Shown: one piece after another, positions 37,201-46,009 of the stretch | Position numbering within the stretch: the first letter of the stretch is position 1 | How the letters are laid out: every line of letters starts with the position of its first letter | Program-made: the position numbers and the translations under genes | From: Lachnospiraceae bacterium | Lineage (GTDB): Bacteria > Bacillota > Clostridia > Lachnospirales > Lachnospiraceae | Assembly (NCBI GenBank): GCA_015056865.1 | Contig: SVFM01000004.1 | Location: 62,001-126,000 of the forward strand | Length of the DNA stretch: 64,000 bases | Direction: 5' to 3' | Notes under the pieces: model-generated | Database searches by the model: none | What the model saw: the letters and a program-made list of their open reading frames with translations, nothing else | What the model was told of the DNA's origin: nothing

Positions 37201-37791
37201 CAGTACTTGTATCAGCAGGGAGAAGTCTTGCCGATGGTGTGCGATCTGGCCTTTTTACAGTTTTATGCACAGCAGCCAGGGGACCTGCTGGGTAAGCCAA
37301 AGGAGATTTTAAAGAAACTTGCCCTGGAATTGGCAAGGAATGAGGTTTGTTTAAAATTCTCGGCGTATTATGCAGAACTGGATCCGGAACTGGCTCGTTT
37401 GGCAGATAAGACGGTGATAGAATATAGGACGAAACTTCGAAACAAGGTTATGATTCATTATAGAATACGGAATCAGAAGGATGCTTTGGAGGAATATTTG
37501 GCCAGGGAGATGTATCCGGCCTGCAAAGGTGTATATTTCATGGCACTCACCCTGTTTTTTGGAGAAAGCCTGGATTATTTTATTGAAGAAGAGCAGGACG
37601 GAGCCTGGATCCGTACAGAGAGCGGAAGTATTCGCAAGAGCGATGGGGTCACCGGACAGGAAGGCAAGTATCAGATTTTGAATCATATTGCCCGAGAAGA
37701 AGCTTTGGCAGAAGAAAGCAGAGCTGAACAGCTGTTGGAAGAGTATTTATACAAAGAGTACATGGGGGAGCAGTTGTTTAAACTGATCTGA
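34234..37791 (+). CDS. DUF5717 family giant solenoid protein
   Basis: 1185 residues, no signal peptide or membrane segment. The first 300 residues look beta-rich, like Ig/adhesin-type domains (KIEMEARPGGQVEGAFQIYG, VSGEFLVISSQGEYTLPFEV, HREIVIPITVVWHP). From about 310 to the end it is alpha-helical with many Leu/Tyr/Glu repeats of TPR-like spacing (AYYLYLTTLVSEEEGYARQV, YAYIHRNRKEHEDLY), broken near 680-760 by a beta segment. I recognise it as the DUF5717 family of Lachnospiraceae; function is unknown. The start is the ATG at 34234, five bases after AAAGGTGG; 34231 is the alternative. It is followed by DUF5716 after 23 bp. Confidence 0.8.
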   Translation: MREQIKTILDGSFDYDRGSLCFSCPKIEMEARPGGQVEGAFQIYGESGKLLSGQVVSSDMRMECLTPSFAGNGEEISYRFRAKGMAEGECVSGEFLVISSQGEYTLPFEVSIVSPEIESSLGTIKNLFHFTNLAKVDPDEALKIFYSPDFKHIFTDGDAQYYPLYLGMSVCPGNCRNMEEFLIAAGKKQRVEYLLSDSRILLENPGPEELYTLTVTRNGWGYVELKIETEGDFFHTEKNRLGEDDFLGNHCKLPIYIDTDRLHGGKNMGRIMLRAGHREIVIPITVVWHPTSRECCDSTRRRRLVIQFMEYYQAFRMKRMPASAWREETGRLLDGLDTMDGGELSVTLLKAHLLITQERRMEAGLLLEGAAGELACLEEEEPVLQAYYLYLTTLVSEEEGYARQVARQVEKLYKRHKEQWRIAWLLLYLSEEYEKSATRKLLFLEEQFVRGCTSPVLYIEALVLLHANPALLMKLDGFEKQVLYYGARKKYLSADLIAQAVYLIRKGREYSGNMLRLLIACYEMQEDDGILQEICTLLIRGGKVGPEYFPWYEKGTLRNLRITRLYDYYMMSLDLGQERQLPKMVLLYFSYQSNLNYERSAYLYAYIHRNRKEHEDLYISYLQQIERFLPEQIRRGHINRDLAYLYGHALNPALLDETLAGALADLLFAHQVTVEQSELRQVVLCQPMWKGEQMVPLHDRKARVQIYGKDWLILFEDSRGNRYASDISYRMESMPVPDGLSDAIEPLVRGHWLYDLSRCRRNGRWLEISSENVERFRNLWECEELPETYRLEIGVRLLPYYYECDQMQQLDTLLEQFMGHTIPGEMQAEVLHYLVQRGQFSCADELVREFGPYRMSEQVLSRLYSGWLQMKGQLEDFQLTEILRYVFRKDVSTENILEYLGRYDRGSTQELLQLWKASRRQGVEVWKLAERILLQMLFTGTDAKEKMAVFRDYADSPADPDVKAAVLTECAHRYFVRRETIDPAVFREMQYLYQQGEVLPMVCDLAFLQFYAQQPGDLLGKPKEILKKLALELARNEVCLKFSAYYAELDPELARLADKTVIEYRTKLRNKVMIHYRIRNQKDALEEYLAREMYPACKGVYFMALTLFFGESLDYFIEEEQDGAWIRTESGSIRKSDGVTGQEGKYQILNHIAREEALAEESRAEQLLEEYLYKEYMGEQLFKLI

Positions 37792-37814
37792 CATGGTAGA
37801 AAGGGACTGTATTG

Positions 37815-39086
37815 ATGAAATTTTTTGTGGGATATGAATTGGGAGATCGCTATTGTCAGATCAGCTATTGCCCTGTCTCAGAACGGATGCCGGAAACCGT
37901 ATCCCAGGTGGCAGGCGGGGGTAATTATAATATTCCCACCCTGTTGTTCAAGCGCAGAGGGGTAAATCGGTGGCTTTTTGGCCGGGCGGCCATGGAGGCA
38001 GAGGGGCAGCAGGAAGGCGAACTGGTAGAGAAGCTTTTGGAGCGTGCCATAGAGGGAGAAAAGGTGCTGATAGATGGTGAGGAATATGATTCCGCGGCAC
38101 TGTTGACACTTTTTATCAAGCGAAGTCTTACACTGCTTGCAGGTATTGGCTCGTTGGATAAGATAGAGGGCGTCATGTTTACCAGTAAAACCCTGAGGAA
38201 AGAGGAAGTGGAGGTGCTGCGCCGGGTGCTTCCGAGGCTGGGACTAAAGACACGTGAAATCTATTTTCAGGGCTATGAGGACAGTATTTACTACTATAAT
38301 CTTTATCAGGAAACACAGACTTGGAGTCATCAGGTATTGGTCTGCGAATACTGGGAGGACAGGATCCAGATCTACCGAATGGAGCGCAACAGAAAGACCA
38401 CGCCCACGGTGGTGTTCATGCATTCGGCCCAGTACCCTTTTGAAAATTGTGAAAAAATACCCGCGGAAGAGTATTTCAGGCGGGAAATCTGGCGCAAGAT
38501 GGATCGGGAGTTTCTGAAACTTATGGAAGAGATTTGTGCAGACCGGATGATATCCTCCGTATATTTGCTGGGGGAGGGATTTCAGGGAGATTGGATGCAG
38601 GAGTCTTTGCGATTTTTGTGTAAGAACAGAAGAGTTTTTCAAGGGAATAATCTGTTCAGCAAGGGTGCCTGTTACAGCATGATCGAGAAGCATAGTGCCA
38701 GTGACGCCGGGAAAAGCCATGTGTTTTTAAGCAGAGACAAGCTGAAAGCGAATATTGGCATGAAGGTAGTGCGCCGTGGAACAGACTCTTATTTTGCACT
38801 GTTGGATGGAGGAAGCAACTGGTATGAAGCCAAAGGGGAAGTGGATTTTCTGTTGGAGGAGGGCAATGAATTTCAAGTGATCATTACTCCGCTAAACGGG
38901 AAAGATGTGAAAAACCTGACCATTCAGTTGGACGGGCTTCCGGTAAGACCACACTGCGCTGCCCGATTACACCTTCAGGTGGAGATGCTGGGAGAGAATC
39001 GTGTTCAGTTTCTGGCGGAAGATATGGGGTTTGGAGAACTGTTTCCGGCTACACACATGAGTTGGAAAGAAATTTTAGATCTGTAG
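37815..39086 (+). CDS. DUF5716 family actin/Hsp70-fold-like protein
   Basis: 423 residues. The start MKFFVGYELGDRYCQISY has the phosphate-1 look of actin/Hsp70 ATPases (G-x-D-x-G replaced by GYELGDRYCQI). Further on are NIPTLLFKR, AALLTLFIKRSLTLLAGI, KIEGVMFTSKTL and a second-lobe-like segment SSVYLLGEGFQGDWMQE. The C-terminal 120 residues form a beta-rich extension. Family recognition is DUF5716; ATP binding is inferred from layout only. The ATG at 37815 follows AAAGGGAC. It is always, to my knowledge, beside DUF5717. Confidence 0.75.
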   Translation: MKFFVGYELGDRYCQISYCPVSERMPETVSQVAGGGNYNIPTLLFKRRGVNRWLFGRAAMEAEGQQEGELVEKLLERAIEGEKVLIDGEEYDSAALLTLFIKRSLTLLAGIGSLDKIEGVMFTSKTLRKEEVEVLRRVLPRLGLKTREIYFQGYEDSIYYYNLYQETQTWSHQVLVCEYWEDRIQIYRMERNRKTTPTVVFMHSAQYPFENCEKIPAEEYFRREIWRKMDREFLKLMEEICADRMISSVYLLGEGFQGDWMQESLRFLCKNRRVFQGNNLFSKGACYSMIEKHSASDAGKSHVFLSRDKLKANIGMKVVRRGTDSYFALLDGGSNWYEAKGEVDFLLEEGNEFQVIITPLNGKDVKNLTIQLDGLPVRPHCAARLHLQVEMLGENRVQFLAEDMGFGELFPATHMSWKEILDL

Positions 39087-39111
39087 TTTGAAAGAAGAAA
39101 GCGTAAGAAAA

Positions 39112-39900
39112 ATGGGAAGAGCAATACTGCTGTGCGGAAAAGATGCCACAAATCCATATTGTTTTGAGGGCCTTCGGATGGAGGTTTATACTGCGGAGGA
39201 ACTGTGCTATGTGCTGAAGGAGAATGCTTTTTTGTTGGACAAAAGCATTGTAGGTAAAAGGCTTATAGAGTGGCTGGATGAGGAGTGTGGCTTAAAGGAG
39301 TTGGCCAAAGAACTGTGCAGGTGCTTAGATAGATCGGTTACACTCAGTGATTTTGTCATGACCATCCTGGAATACGTAGGTCTTTATGAGGAACCAATTT
39401 TGCAAAAGACCCGGGAGCTGCTGCGGCAGGGCGAAAATTTAACCAGCTATGAAAAAGAAAAGTCCAGGATTGATGTGCTGGTACAGCAGGGCAAGTATGT
39501 TCAGGCTTTAAAAGAGTATGATATTCTTTTGAAAGAACTGCCGGAGGTGGAGAATCTGCTCAGTGCCCGCGTGCTGCATAATAAAGGGGTTGCCTATGCG
39601 GGAATGTTTCAATTCTCCAGAGCTGCGCAGTGCTTTTACAGGTCCTTTGAGATGTATCCTTTCCAAGAGACCTATCTTTCTTATCTGGCGGCCAAGAGAA
39701 TGCAGCTGACAGATCAAGAGTATGTGGACTTTGTATCAAAGCAGCCGGAGGCCTATGAGGATTCCATGGAACTGGAAAAACGGGTGGAAGCCTTAAGAAG
39801 GAGCTGGCAGGAGCGGGAGAGAGAATCTCAGCCGGACAAATACCTGCTGATACAAGAATTAAAACAACAATACCGCAGAAACTGTGGTGAATTTCAATAG
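39112..39900 (+). CDS. TPR-type adaptor protein of the DUF5716/5717 operon
   Basis: 262 residues, cytoplasmic. The N-terminus (AILLCGKDATNPYCFEGLRMEVYTAEELCYVLKENAFL split around the Tyr-rich turn) is a conserved-looking domain I cannot name. Residues 115-205 hold two TPR-like helices pairs (LVQQGKYVQALKEYDILL and KGVAYAGMFQFSRAAQCFYR). The C-terminus is charged coiled coil. The start is uncertain: ATG at 39112, or TTG at 39088; neither has a good ribosome site, so coupling to the upstream gene (stop at 39086) is likely. Confidence 0.7.
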   Translation: MGRAILLCGKDATNPYCFEGLRMEVYTAEELCYVLKENAFLLDKSIVGKRLIEWLDEECGLKELAKELCRCLDRSVTLSDFVMTILEYVGLYEEPILQKTRELLRQGENLTSYEKEKSRIDVLVQQGKYVQALKEYDILLKELPEVENLLSARVLHNKGVAYAGMFQFSRAAQCFYRSFEMYPFQETYLSYLAAKRMQLTDQEYVDFVSKQPEAYEDSMELEKRVEALRRSWQERERESQPDKYLLIQELKQQYRRNCGEFQ

Positions 39901-39923
39901 AGCAGTAAAGGGAGAATGATAAA

Positions 39924-41759
39924 ATGGCCATAGAAAACAATAGAGGGACAGGATATGAGAGACGTGGGGAGATCAAGCAGGTGGACATCAGCAGACGCCC
40001 TTCCCAGACTGCTCGTCCCCAGGGAAGACCAAGACCTCAGGAAAGGGCTACGGTGCCTGAAAGCGGCAGGCCCCCTGTAAGAGGTGCAACCTATCATCGG
40101 GGAACCAATACCAGAGCCCGAAGTGCCAGACGCCGTCGAAGACAGCGCAGAAGAAGGCTGATAGGTTGTGTTTTGTTTTTACTGGTTCTTTTGGCAGCCG
40201 TGTTGGGAATCCTGTATGGCAGGGCCAAGACCTCCTGTCAGCTGGAGGCAGGGGCAGAACTGAATCCTGCGGATTTGGTACGTTATGGAGCTAAGCTTCC
40301 CACGGTAACGGAAGGCTTGACGAAAGAACAGATATGTACACCCGGTACATATACCATAAAGATAAAGCTGGCCCCCTTTACCTATAAGGTCAAGGTGACG
40401 GTGCAGGATACTGTGGCACCCAGAGGAACGGGTCAGGAGGTATACGGCATGTACGGTCAGAGCGTGTCACCGGAGAGTTTTCTTGCCCGGGTGGAGGATG
40501 CAACTGATGTGGAGGTTTCCTATGTGAAACAGCCGGATCCCAAACTGGCCGGAGAACAGGATGTACAGCTGCTTCTGAGGGATGAAGGTGGTAATACTTC
40601 AAAGGTAAACGCTTCACTGTACGTTTCCAATCTGATGCAGACATTGACCTGGGAAGCAGGAGCAGCAGTGCCTGCAGCCAAGGATTTTCTGGAGGAGATC
40701 CCAGGTTTTGAGGATACCCAGATATCATATGTGACGGATATATCCGGGATAGATCTGCATGTTTTGGGAACCTATGAGATACAGGTATTGTTGGATGGCA
40801 GAACTTTTTCTACGGTGCTGAATGTGGTGGATACGGTGTCACCGGAGGTTACAGTACAGCATGTGGAGGGCTGGCTGAATAAGTCTATTGATCCGCAGGC
40901 TTTTGTGAAGAAAGTGGCGGATGCAACGGCCCTGACTTATGCTTATGCCCAGGAGCCGGATTGGAGCAAAAAAGGCAGCGGCAGTGCAGTGCTGATTGCA
41001 ACCGATGCGGGCGGGAACAGTGTACAGGAGACGGTGACTTACAACCTGAAGGAGGATACAGAGGCCCCGCAAGTGTCTTTAAGTACGATTGATATTATCA
41101 TCGGGGAACCGGTTTCCTATAAGAAGGCGGTAATCTTTTCCGATAATTGTGACAAGCAGGATGAGCTGACTTTAACCGTGGATAATTCCAAGGTAGACCC
41201 CAACACGGAAGGGGAGTATGAGGTCACCTACAAGGTAACGGATACGGCCGGCAATTCCACCACCAAGACAGGAACGGTTTATGTGCTGGCAGAAAAGCCC
41301 ATCTATTATGATGAAGATGTGGTCAACGAGAAGGCCGATGAAGTGCTGGCAGAGATTCTGGATGAGGGTATGAGTCAGTTGGAGCAGGCCAGAGCCATTT
41401 ATAATTGGGTTCACAGCAAGATTGGTTATATCAGCCACTCAGAAAAGGGTGACTGGGTACGGGGTGCTTATGAAGGCCTGGTGGACAGACGGGGTGACTG
41501 CTTTGTCTATGCGGCTACAGCCAGATTGCTCCTTACCAGGGCAGGGATACCCAATATAGATATTGTAAAATCCGCAGTAAATCCCACGCATTACTGGAGT
41601 CTGGTGGATGTGGGTGACGGATGGTATCACTTTGATGCCACCCCCAGAAAGGATAAGACGGTATTCTTTATGTGGACGGACGAAGAACTGAGAGAATATT
41701 CCGAGGGTCATAAGAACAGTCACATTTATGATCCCAGTCTGTATCCGGAGATTAACTAA
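39924..41759 (+). CDS. Membrane-anchored transglutaminase-like protein with Ig-like repeats
   Basis: 611 residues. A Pro/Arg/Gly-rich basic cytoplasmic tail (1-75) is followed by one membrane segment near 77-95 (LIGCVLFLLVLLAAVLGIL). Then come four extracellular Ig-like repeats of about 80 residues, each closing with D-T-V/A-x-P (ATDAGGNS, TDTAGNSTT; DUF5011/bacterial Ig type), and a C-terminal transglutaminase-like domain. The triad is visible: Cys in RRGDCFVYAATARLLL, His in NPTHYWSLVDVG and Asp in WYHFDATP. It ends the four-gene operon; substrate unknown. Confidence 0.85.
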   Translation: MAIENNRGTGYERRGEIKQVDISRRPSQTARPQGRPRPQERATVPESGRPPVRGATYHRGTNTRARSARRRRRQRRRRLIGCVLFLLVLLAAVLGILYGRAKTSCQLEAGAELNPADLVRYGAKLPTVTEGLTKEQICTPGTYTIKIKLAPFTYKVKVTVQDTVAPRGTGQEVYGMYGQSVSPESFLARVEDATDVEVSYVKQPDPKLAGEQDVQLLLRDEGGNTSKVNASLYVSNLMQTLTWEAGAAVPAAKDFLEEIPGFEDTQISYVTDISGIDLHVLGTYEIQVLLDGRTFSTVLNVVDTVSPEVTVQHVEGWLNKSIDPQAFVKKVADATALTYAYAQEPDWSKKGSGSAVLIATDAGGNSVQETVTYNLKEDTEAPQVSLSTIDIIIGEPVSYKKAVIFSDNCDKQDELTLTVDNSKVDPNTEGEYEVTYKVTDTAGNSTTKTGTVYVLAEKPIYYDEDVVNEKADEVLAEILDEGMSQLEQARAIYNWVHSKIGYISHSEKGDWVRGAYEGLVDRRGDCFVYAATARLLLTRAGIPNIDIVKSAVNPTHYWSLVDVGDGWYHFDATPRKDKTVFFMWTDEELREYSEGHKNSHIYDPSLYPEIN

Positions 41760-41843
41760 TATTTGAAATAAGGCAGTTCTTGTGCAGAAGAAAAAAGTAT
41801 GATACTATTGTAAGGTGATTGATAAGAAAAGGCGGTAGACAGG

Positions 41844-42584
41844 ATGAAGACATTGGGTATCATCGGCGGTCTGGGCCCTATGGCAACGGCATATTTCATG
41901 CAGCTTGTCATTGAGATGACGCAGGCCGTGACAGATCAGGAACATATTCCGATGATCATATATAATTGTCCTCAGATCCCGGATAGGACCAGATTTTTGC
42001 TAGGCTTATCCCAGGAGGATCCGGTCCCCGGAATTGTGAAGTGTGGCGGTCAGTTGGCAGCCGATGGTGCGCAGATATTGGCAATTCCTTGCATTACAGC
42101 CCACGCCATGCATGAGCGGATACAAGAGCGTGTGGAATTGCCTATCATACATGCCATCAAGGAAACTGCCATCCATCTGAAAGAAGCGGGGATCAAAAGA
42201 GTAGCGTTGGAGGCTACAGACGGAACGGTACAGACCGGTGTGTTTCAGAAAGAATTAGAAGCACAGCAGATAGAAGTGATCCTTCCATCCAGGGAAGGGC
42301 AAAAGAAAGTGATGGACATCATTTATCACAATGTGAAGGCGGGGATTCCCGTGGATATGGACAAATTTGCGGCTGTGGAGCAGGAACTTTTGGCAAAAGA
42401 AGCCCAAGTGATCATCCTGGGCTGCACCGAGCTGTCCATGGTAAAGCAACAGATGAGAAACCCGGAGGTAGCCCTAAATTATGGGCTGCAGGCATGTTAC
42501 CTGGATGCCATGGAGGTGTTGGCCAGGGCAGCAGTGAAAGCCTGCGGAAAGCTGCGGCAAAAATATGAAAGTCTGCTATATTAG
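41844..42584 (+). CDS. Aspartate/glutamate racemase family protein
   Basis: 246 residues. N-terminal GIIGGLGPMATAYFMQL and the two cysteine motifs (IPCITAHAM near 80 and ILGCTELSM near 192) identify the cofactor-free racemase family. In most members the first motif is CNTAH; here Asn is Ile. The role would be to make a D-amino acid. It lies 17 bp before the dltA-like gene, so it may feed the adenylation step; that link is inference. AAAGGCGG lies before the ATG. Confidence 0.85.
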   Translation: MKTLGIIGGLGPMATAYFMQLVIEMTQAVTDQEHIPMIIYNCPQIPDRTRFLLGLSQEDPVPGIVKCGGQLAADGAQILAIPCITAHAMHERIQERVELPIIHAIKETAIHLKEAGIKRVALEATDGTVQTGVFQKELEAQQIEVILPSREGQKKVMDIIYHNVKAGIPVDMDKFAAVEQELLAKEAQVIILGCTELSMVKQQMRNPEVALNYGLQACYLDAMEVLARAAVKACGKLRQKYESLLY

Positions 42585-42601
42585 AGAGGTTCAATAAAAG
42601 T

Positions 42602-44122
42602 ATGCAAAATCATGTACTGGATTATCTGAACGATACGGTTAAAAAAGTACCGGACAAGACAGCATTTGCCAATGAAAAGGATGCGATTTCCTTTAGACAG
42701 TTGTATGACAGACATAGGAGCATTGCTTCCTTCCTTGCAGGGAAAGGCATTTATAAAGAGCCGGTGGTGGTGTTTATGAACAAACATCCTAATACCATTG
42801 TGGCCTTTTTCGGCGTGATCGCGGCAGGAGATTTTTATGTACCTATAGATGAAGAGATGCCCAGAGTCAGGATCGACCTGATTCTGGATAATTTAAAGCC
42901 CAGGGCCATTATTTGCGATGAAAAGACCAAGGCGATTGCAGAGACCTTTTCCTTTGACGGAGAAATCTACTTATATGATGAAATGATAGGCACAGCTTGT
43001 AATGAGATCAGATTGCAGGAGATTCATGACCTGGCTATTGACACAGATCCTATTTATGTGGTGTTTACCTCCGGTTCCACCGGAGTGCCCAAGGGTGTGG
43101 TGGCTTGTCACCGTTCCGTGCTGGATTACATTGAGCAGCTGTCGGAGACCTTGGAGTTTAATGAAAATACCGTGTTTGGCAATCAGACGCCCCTTTATTT
43201 TGATGCCTGCTTAAAGGAGCTTTATCCTACTTTGAAATTTGGGGCCACTACCTACCTGATCCCCAAGAGTCTGTTCATGTTTCCGATCAAATTGGTGGAG
43301 TTCTTGAATGAACACAGGATTAATACCATATGCTGGGTGGTGTCTGCGCTGACCATGATATCGGCTTTTGGCGCTTTTGAAAAAGTGAAACCGGAATACC
43401 TGCACACCATTGCTTTTGGCAGTGAGGTTTTCCCTATTAAGCAGTTCAAAATCTGGCGCAGTGTATTGCCCCAGGCAAAGTTCACCAATCTGTACGGTCC
43501 CACGGAGGGCACCGGCATGTGCTGCTATTATAAGGTGGACAGAGACTTTGCACCTGATGAAGCGATTCCCATCGGCAGACCATTTAAAAATACAGAGATC
43601 CTCCTTTTAAATGAAAAAAATGAAAGAGCCGGAAAAGGAGAGGCCGGAGAAATCTGTATCCGTGGCACTTCCGTTACCTTGGGGTATTACAACAATCCCG
43701 GAAAGACCGCAGAAGTTTTTGTACAAAATCCACTGAACACAGCTTATCCCGAACTGATTTACCGTACCGGAGATATTGGAAAATACAATGAGCGCGGGGA
43801 GCTGATGTTTGTGTCCCGCAAGGATTATCAGATCAAACACATGGGGCACCGCATTGAACTGGGTGAGATCGAGGTCAATGTGAATATGATGCCCCGGATC
43901 CAGCTTTCCGGTTGCATTTATGACAATGAAAAAGGTAAGATCGTACTTTATTACGTGGGTGACATGGAAGCAGGAGAGTTGACTAAGGCACTGAAAGAAA
44001 AGCTTCCCAGATACATGATCCCCAATTATGTAAAGAAACTGGACAGAATGCCCTTGACGCCAAACGGGAAGATTGATAGGGTATATTTGAAACAGAGTTA
44101 TCAAAATAATACTGAAAAATAA
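42602..44122 (+). CDS. DltA-like amino acid adenylating enzyme
   Basis: 506 residues, a stand-alone adenylation domain of DltA/NRPS type. Motifs in order: FTSGSTGVPKGVV (A3), LYFDACLKELYPTL, NLYGPTEGTG (A5), YRTGDIGKYNERGELMFVSRKDYQIKHMGHRIELGEIE (A7-A8, quoted in pieces) and the catalytic Lys in LTPNGKIDR (A10). It would activate an amino acid with ATP and load it on the carrier encoded next. D-Ala is the expected substrate by family, but the pocket cannot be read safely by eye. AGAGAGGT precedes the ATG. Confidence 0.88.
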   Translation: MQNHVLDYLNDTVKKVPDKTAFANEKDAISFRQLYDRHRSIASFLAGKGIYKEPVVVFMNKHPNTIVAFFGVIAAGDFYVPIDEEMPRVRIDLILDNLKPRAIICDEKTKAIAETFSFDGEIYLYDEMIGTACNEIRLQEIHDLAIDTDPIYVVFTSGSTGVPKGVVACHRSVLDYIEQLSETLEFNENTVFGNQTPLYFDACLKELYPTLKFGATTYLIPKSLFMFPIKLVEFLNEHRINTICWVVSALTMISAFGAFEKVKPEYLHTIAFGSEVFPIKQFKIWRSVLPQAKFTNLYGPTEGTGMCCYYKVDRDFAPDEAIPIGRPFKNTEILLLNEKNERAGKGEAGEICIRGTSVTLGYYNNPGKTAEVFVQNPLNTAYPELIYRTGDIGKYNERGELMFVSRKDYQIKHMGHRIELGEIEVNVNMMPRIQLSGCIYDNEKGKIVLYYVGDMEAGELTKALKEKLPRYMIPNYVKKLDRMPLTPNGKIDRVYLKQSYQNNTEK

Positions 44123-44138
44123 GGAGAGAGATAAAATT

Positions 44139-44381
44139 ATGAATGAAAGAATTATGGAGACCTTGTTGGAGATTTTGACAGACCTGCATCCGGATGTGGA
44201 TTTTGAGACCTGTGATACACTGATCGATGACAAGATCCTGGACTCCTTTGATATCGTTTCTTTGATCGCAGAGATCAACAATGAGTGGGATGTGACCATT
44301 CCCGCGGACAAGATTGATCCTCAATATTTTAATTCAGCAGAGGCTCTCTGTGAATTGATCGAAGAACTTCTGGACGAATGA
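44139..44381 (+). CDS. DltC-like carrier protein
   Basis: 80 residues, acidic. It has the phosphopantetheine attachment Ser in KILDSFDIVSLIAEIN near residue 37, and the standard four-helix carrier length. It accepts the aminoacyl group from the DltA-like enzyme and passes it to the membrane acyltransferase. AAGGAGAG precedes the ATG. Confidence 0.9.
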   Translation: MNERIMETLLEILTDLHPDVDFETCDTLIDDKILDSFDIVSLIAEINNEWDVTIPADKIDPQYFNSAEALCELIEELLDE

Positions 44382-44406
44382 TTGAATAAAGAAAAGGTGA
44401 GGCAGA

Positions 44407-46002
44407 ATGCTTTTTACTTCTTATGAATTCCTGTTTTTTGTACTAGTGACGGCAGTGCTCTATTATTTGATGCCTAAGAGGTATCAGTGGTGTTTTTTGC
44501 TGGTGGCAAACTATGTATTTTATGCCCTTGCAAGTCCTTCCTACCTGCCATTTATTTTGGTGACTACCATTTCTGTATATCTGCTTGGGATGAAGCTGCG
44601 GAGTCTGAAAAAGGCCCAGGAACAGTATTTAACCCTTCATAAGGCGGATATGAGCCGGGAGGAGAAAAAAGAATATAAAGCATCACAAAAAAAGAAGCAG
44701 TGGAGATGGCTGCTTCTCGCTTTGCTGTTCAATTTAGGCATTCTGGCAGTGCTGAAATATACTAATTTTGCTATTTCTAATGTGAATGGTCTGTTACATT
44801 CTTTTGGCAGCAGGAGCACCATTGGATTTGTGGATTTCGTGCTGCCCATGGGAATTTCCTTTTACACCTTCCAGTCTCTGGGGTATATCATTGATGTGTA
44901 TCGGGGCAAATATGAGGCGGAGACCAATCCCTTTAAGTTTGCATTGTTTGTGTCCTTCTTCCCACAGTTGGTGCAAGGGCCTATCAGCAGATTTGATGAT
45001 CTGTCCCAAAGTCTGTTTGAACACCATCGTTTTGACGTCCGAACGGTTTCCTATGGTTTGCAGAGGATTTTGTGGGGCTATTTTAAAAAGATGGTCATTG
45101 CGGATCGGATGCTGGTGGCAGTCAATGAAATCATAAAAAACCCGGAGACCTATCAGGGCGCTTATGTATTTGCAGGCATGTTGTTTTATGCGCTGGAACT
45201 GTATGCGGATTTTACAGGTGGTATAGATATCACCATCGGTATTGCCCAGATGCTTGGCATCCGTGTGAAGGAGAACTTCCACAGACCTTATTTTTCCAAG
45301 AATATTAAGGAATACTGGAACCGATGGCATATTACCATGGGTACCTGGTTTACGGACTATATATTTTATCCCATCTCCGTGTGTCAACCCATGCTGAAGT
45401 TATCCAAGTGGTCCAGATCCCATCTGGGCGAGGCTTTGGGTAAGCGGGTGCCGGTATACTTGTCCTCTTTTGTGGTGTGGTTTACTACAGGTATCTGGCA
45501 TGGTGCCAGCTGGAACTTTATTGTCTGGGGATTGGGTAACTTTGTAGTTATTATGATATCCCAGGAGTGTGAACCTCTTTACCGAAGATTTCACCGCAGA
45601 TTTCCCCGGGCAAAAGAACAGTTTACCTTCCGGCTGTTTCAAGTGGTCCGCACCGTGCTCCTCATGAGCAGCCTGCGCATGTTTGACTGTTACAGAGATG
45701 TACCATTGACCTTCCGCATGTTTGGCACCATGTTCACTACGTGGAATTGGAACAAGCTGTTCGGGGGCGGCTTGATGGGACTTGGCTTGGAATGGAAGGA
45801 TTACATCATACTCTTGGCCGGTCTTGTGATTTTGCTGACTGTCAGCCTGGTGCAGAGAAGGGGAAAGGTAAGAGACAAAATTGCATCCAAACCTGTGTTG
45901 GTACGCCTGGCAGTATGGTACGGACTGTTTCTGATCGTGCTCCTCTTTGGAGCTTACGGCATCGGCTACGATGCCAGCCAGTTTATTTATAATCAATTTT
46001 GA
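44407..46002 (+). CDS. MBOAT family membrane O-acyltransferase (DltB-like)
   Basis: 531 residues with about ten membrane segments. MBOAT hallmarks: PMGISFYTFQSLGYIIDVYRG, SFFPQLVQGPISRF, NRWHITMGTWFTDYIFYP and the catalytic His in TTGIWHGASWNFIVWG near residue 365. DltB moves the aminoacyl group from the carrier across the membrane; related AlgI-type proteins acetylate polysaccharides. The preceding A domain and carrier support an aminoacyl role. AAAGGTGAGG lies before the ATG. The 115-bp repeat array follows directly after the stop. Confidence 0.92.
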   Translation: MLFTSYEFLFFVLVTAVLYYLMPKRYQWCFLLVANYVFYALASPSYLPFILVTTISVYLLGMKLRSLKKAQEQYLTLHKADMSREEKKEYKASQKKKQWRWLLLALLFNLGILAVLKYTNFAISNVNGLLHSFGSRSTIGFVDFVLPMGISFYTFQSLGYIIDVYRGKYEAETNPFKFALFVSFFPQLVQGPISRFDDLSQSLFEHHRFDVRTVSYGLQRILWGYFKKMVIADRMLVAVNEIIKNPETYQGAYVFAGMLFYALELYADFTGGIDITIGIAQMLGIRVKENFHRPYFSKNIKEYWNRWHITMGTWFTDYIFYPISVCQPMLKLSKWSRSHLGEALGKRVPVYLSSFVVWFTTGIWHGASWNFIVWGLGNFVVIMISQECEPLYRRFHRRFPRAKEQFTFRLFQVVRTVLLMSSLRMFDCYRDVPLTFRMFGTMFTTWNWNKLFGGGLMGLGLEWKDYIILLAGLVILLTVSLVQRRGKVRDKIASKPVLVRLAVWYGLFLIVLLFGAYGIGYDASQFIYNQF

Positions 46003-46009
46003 TATCTCC

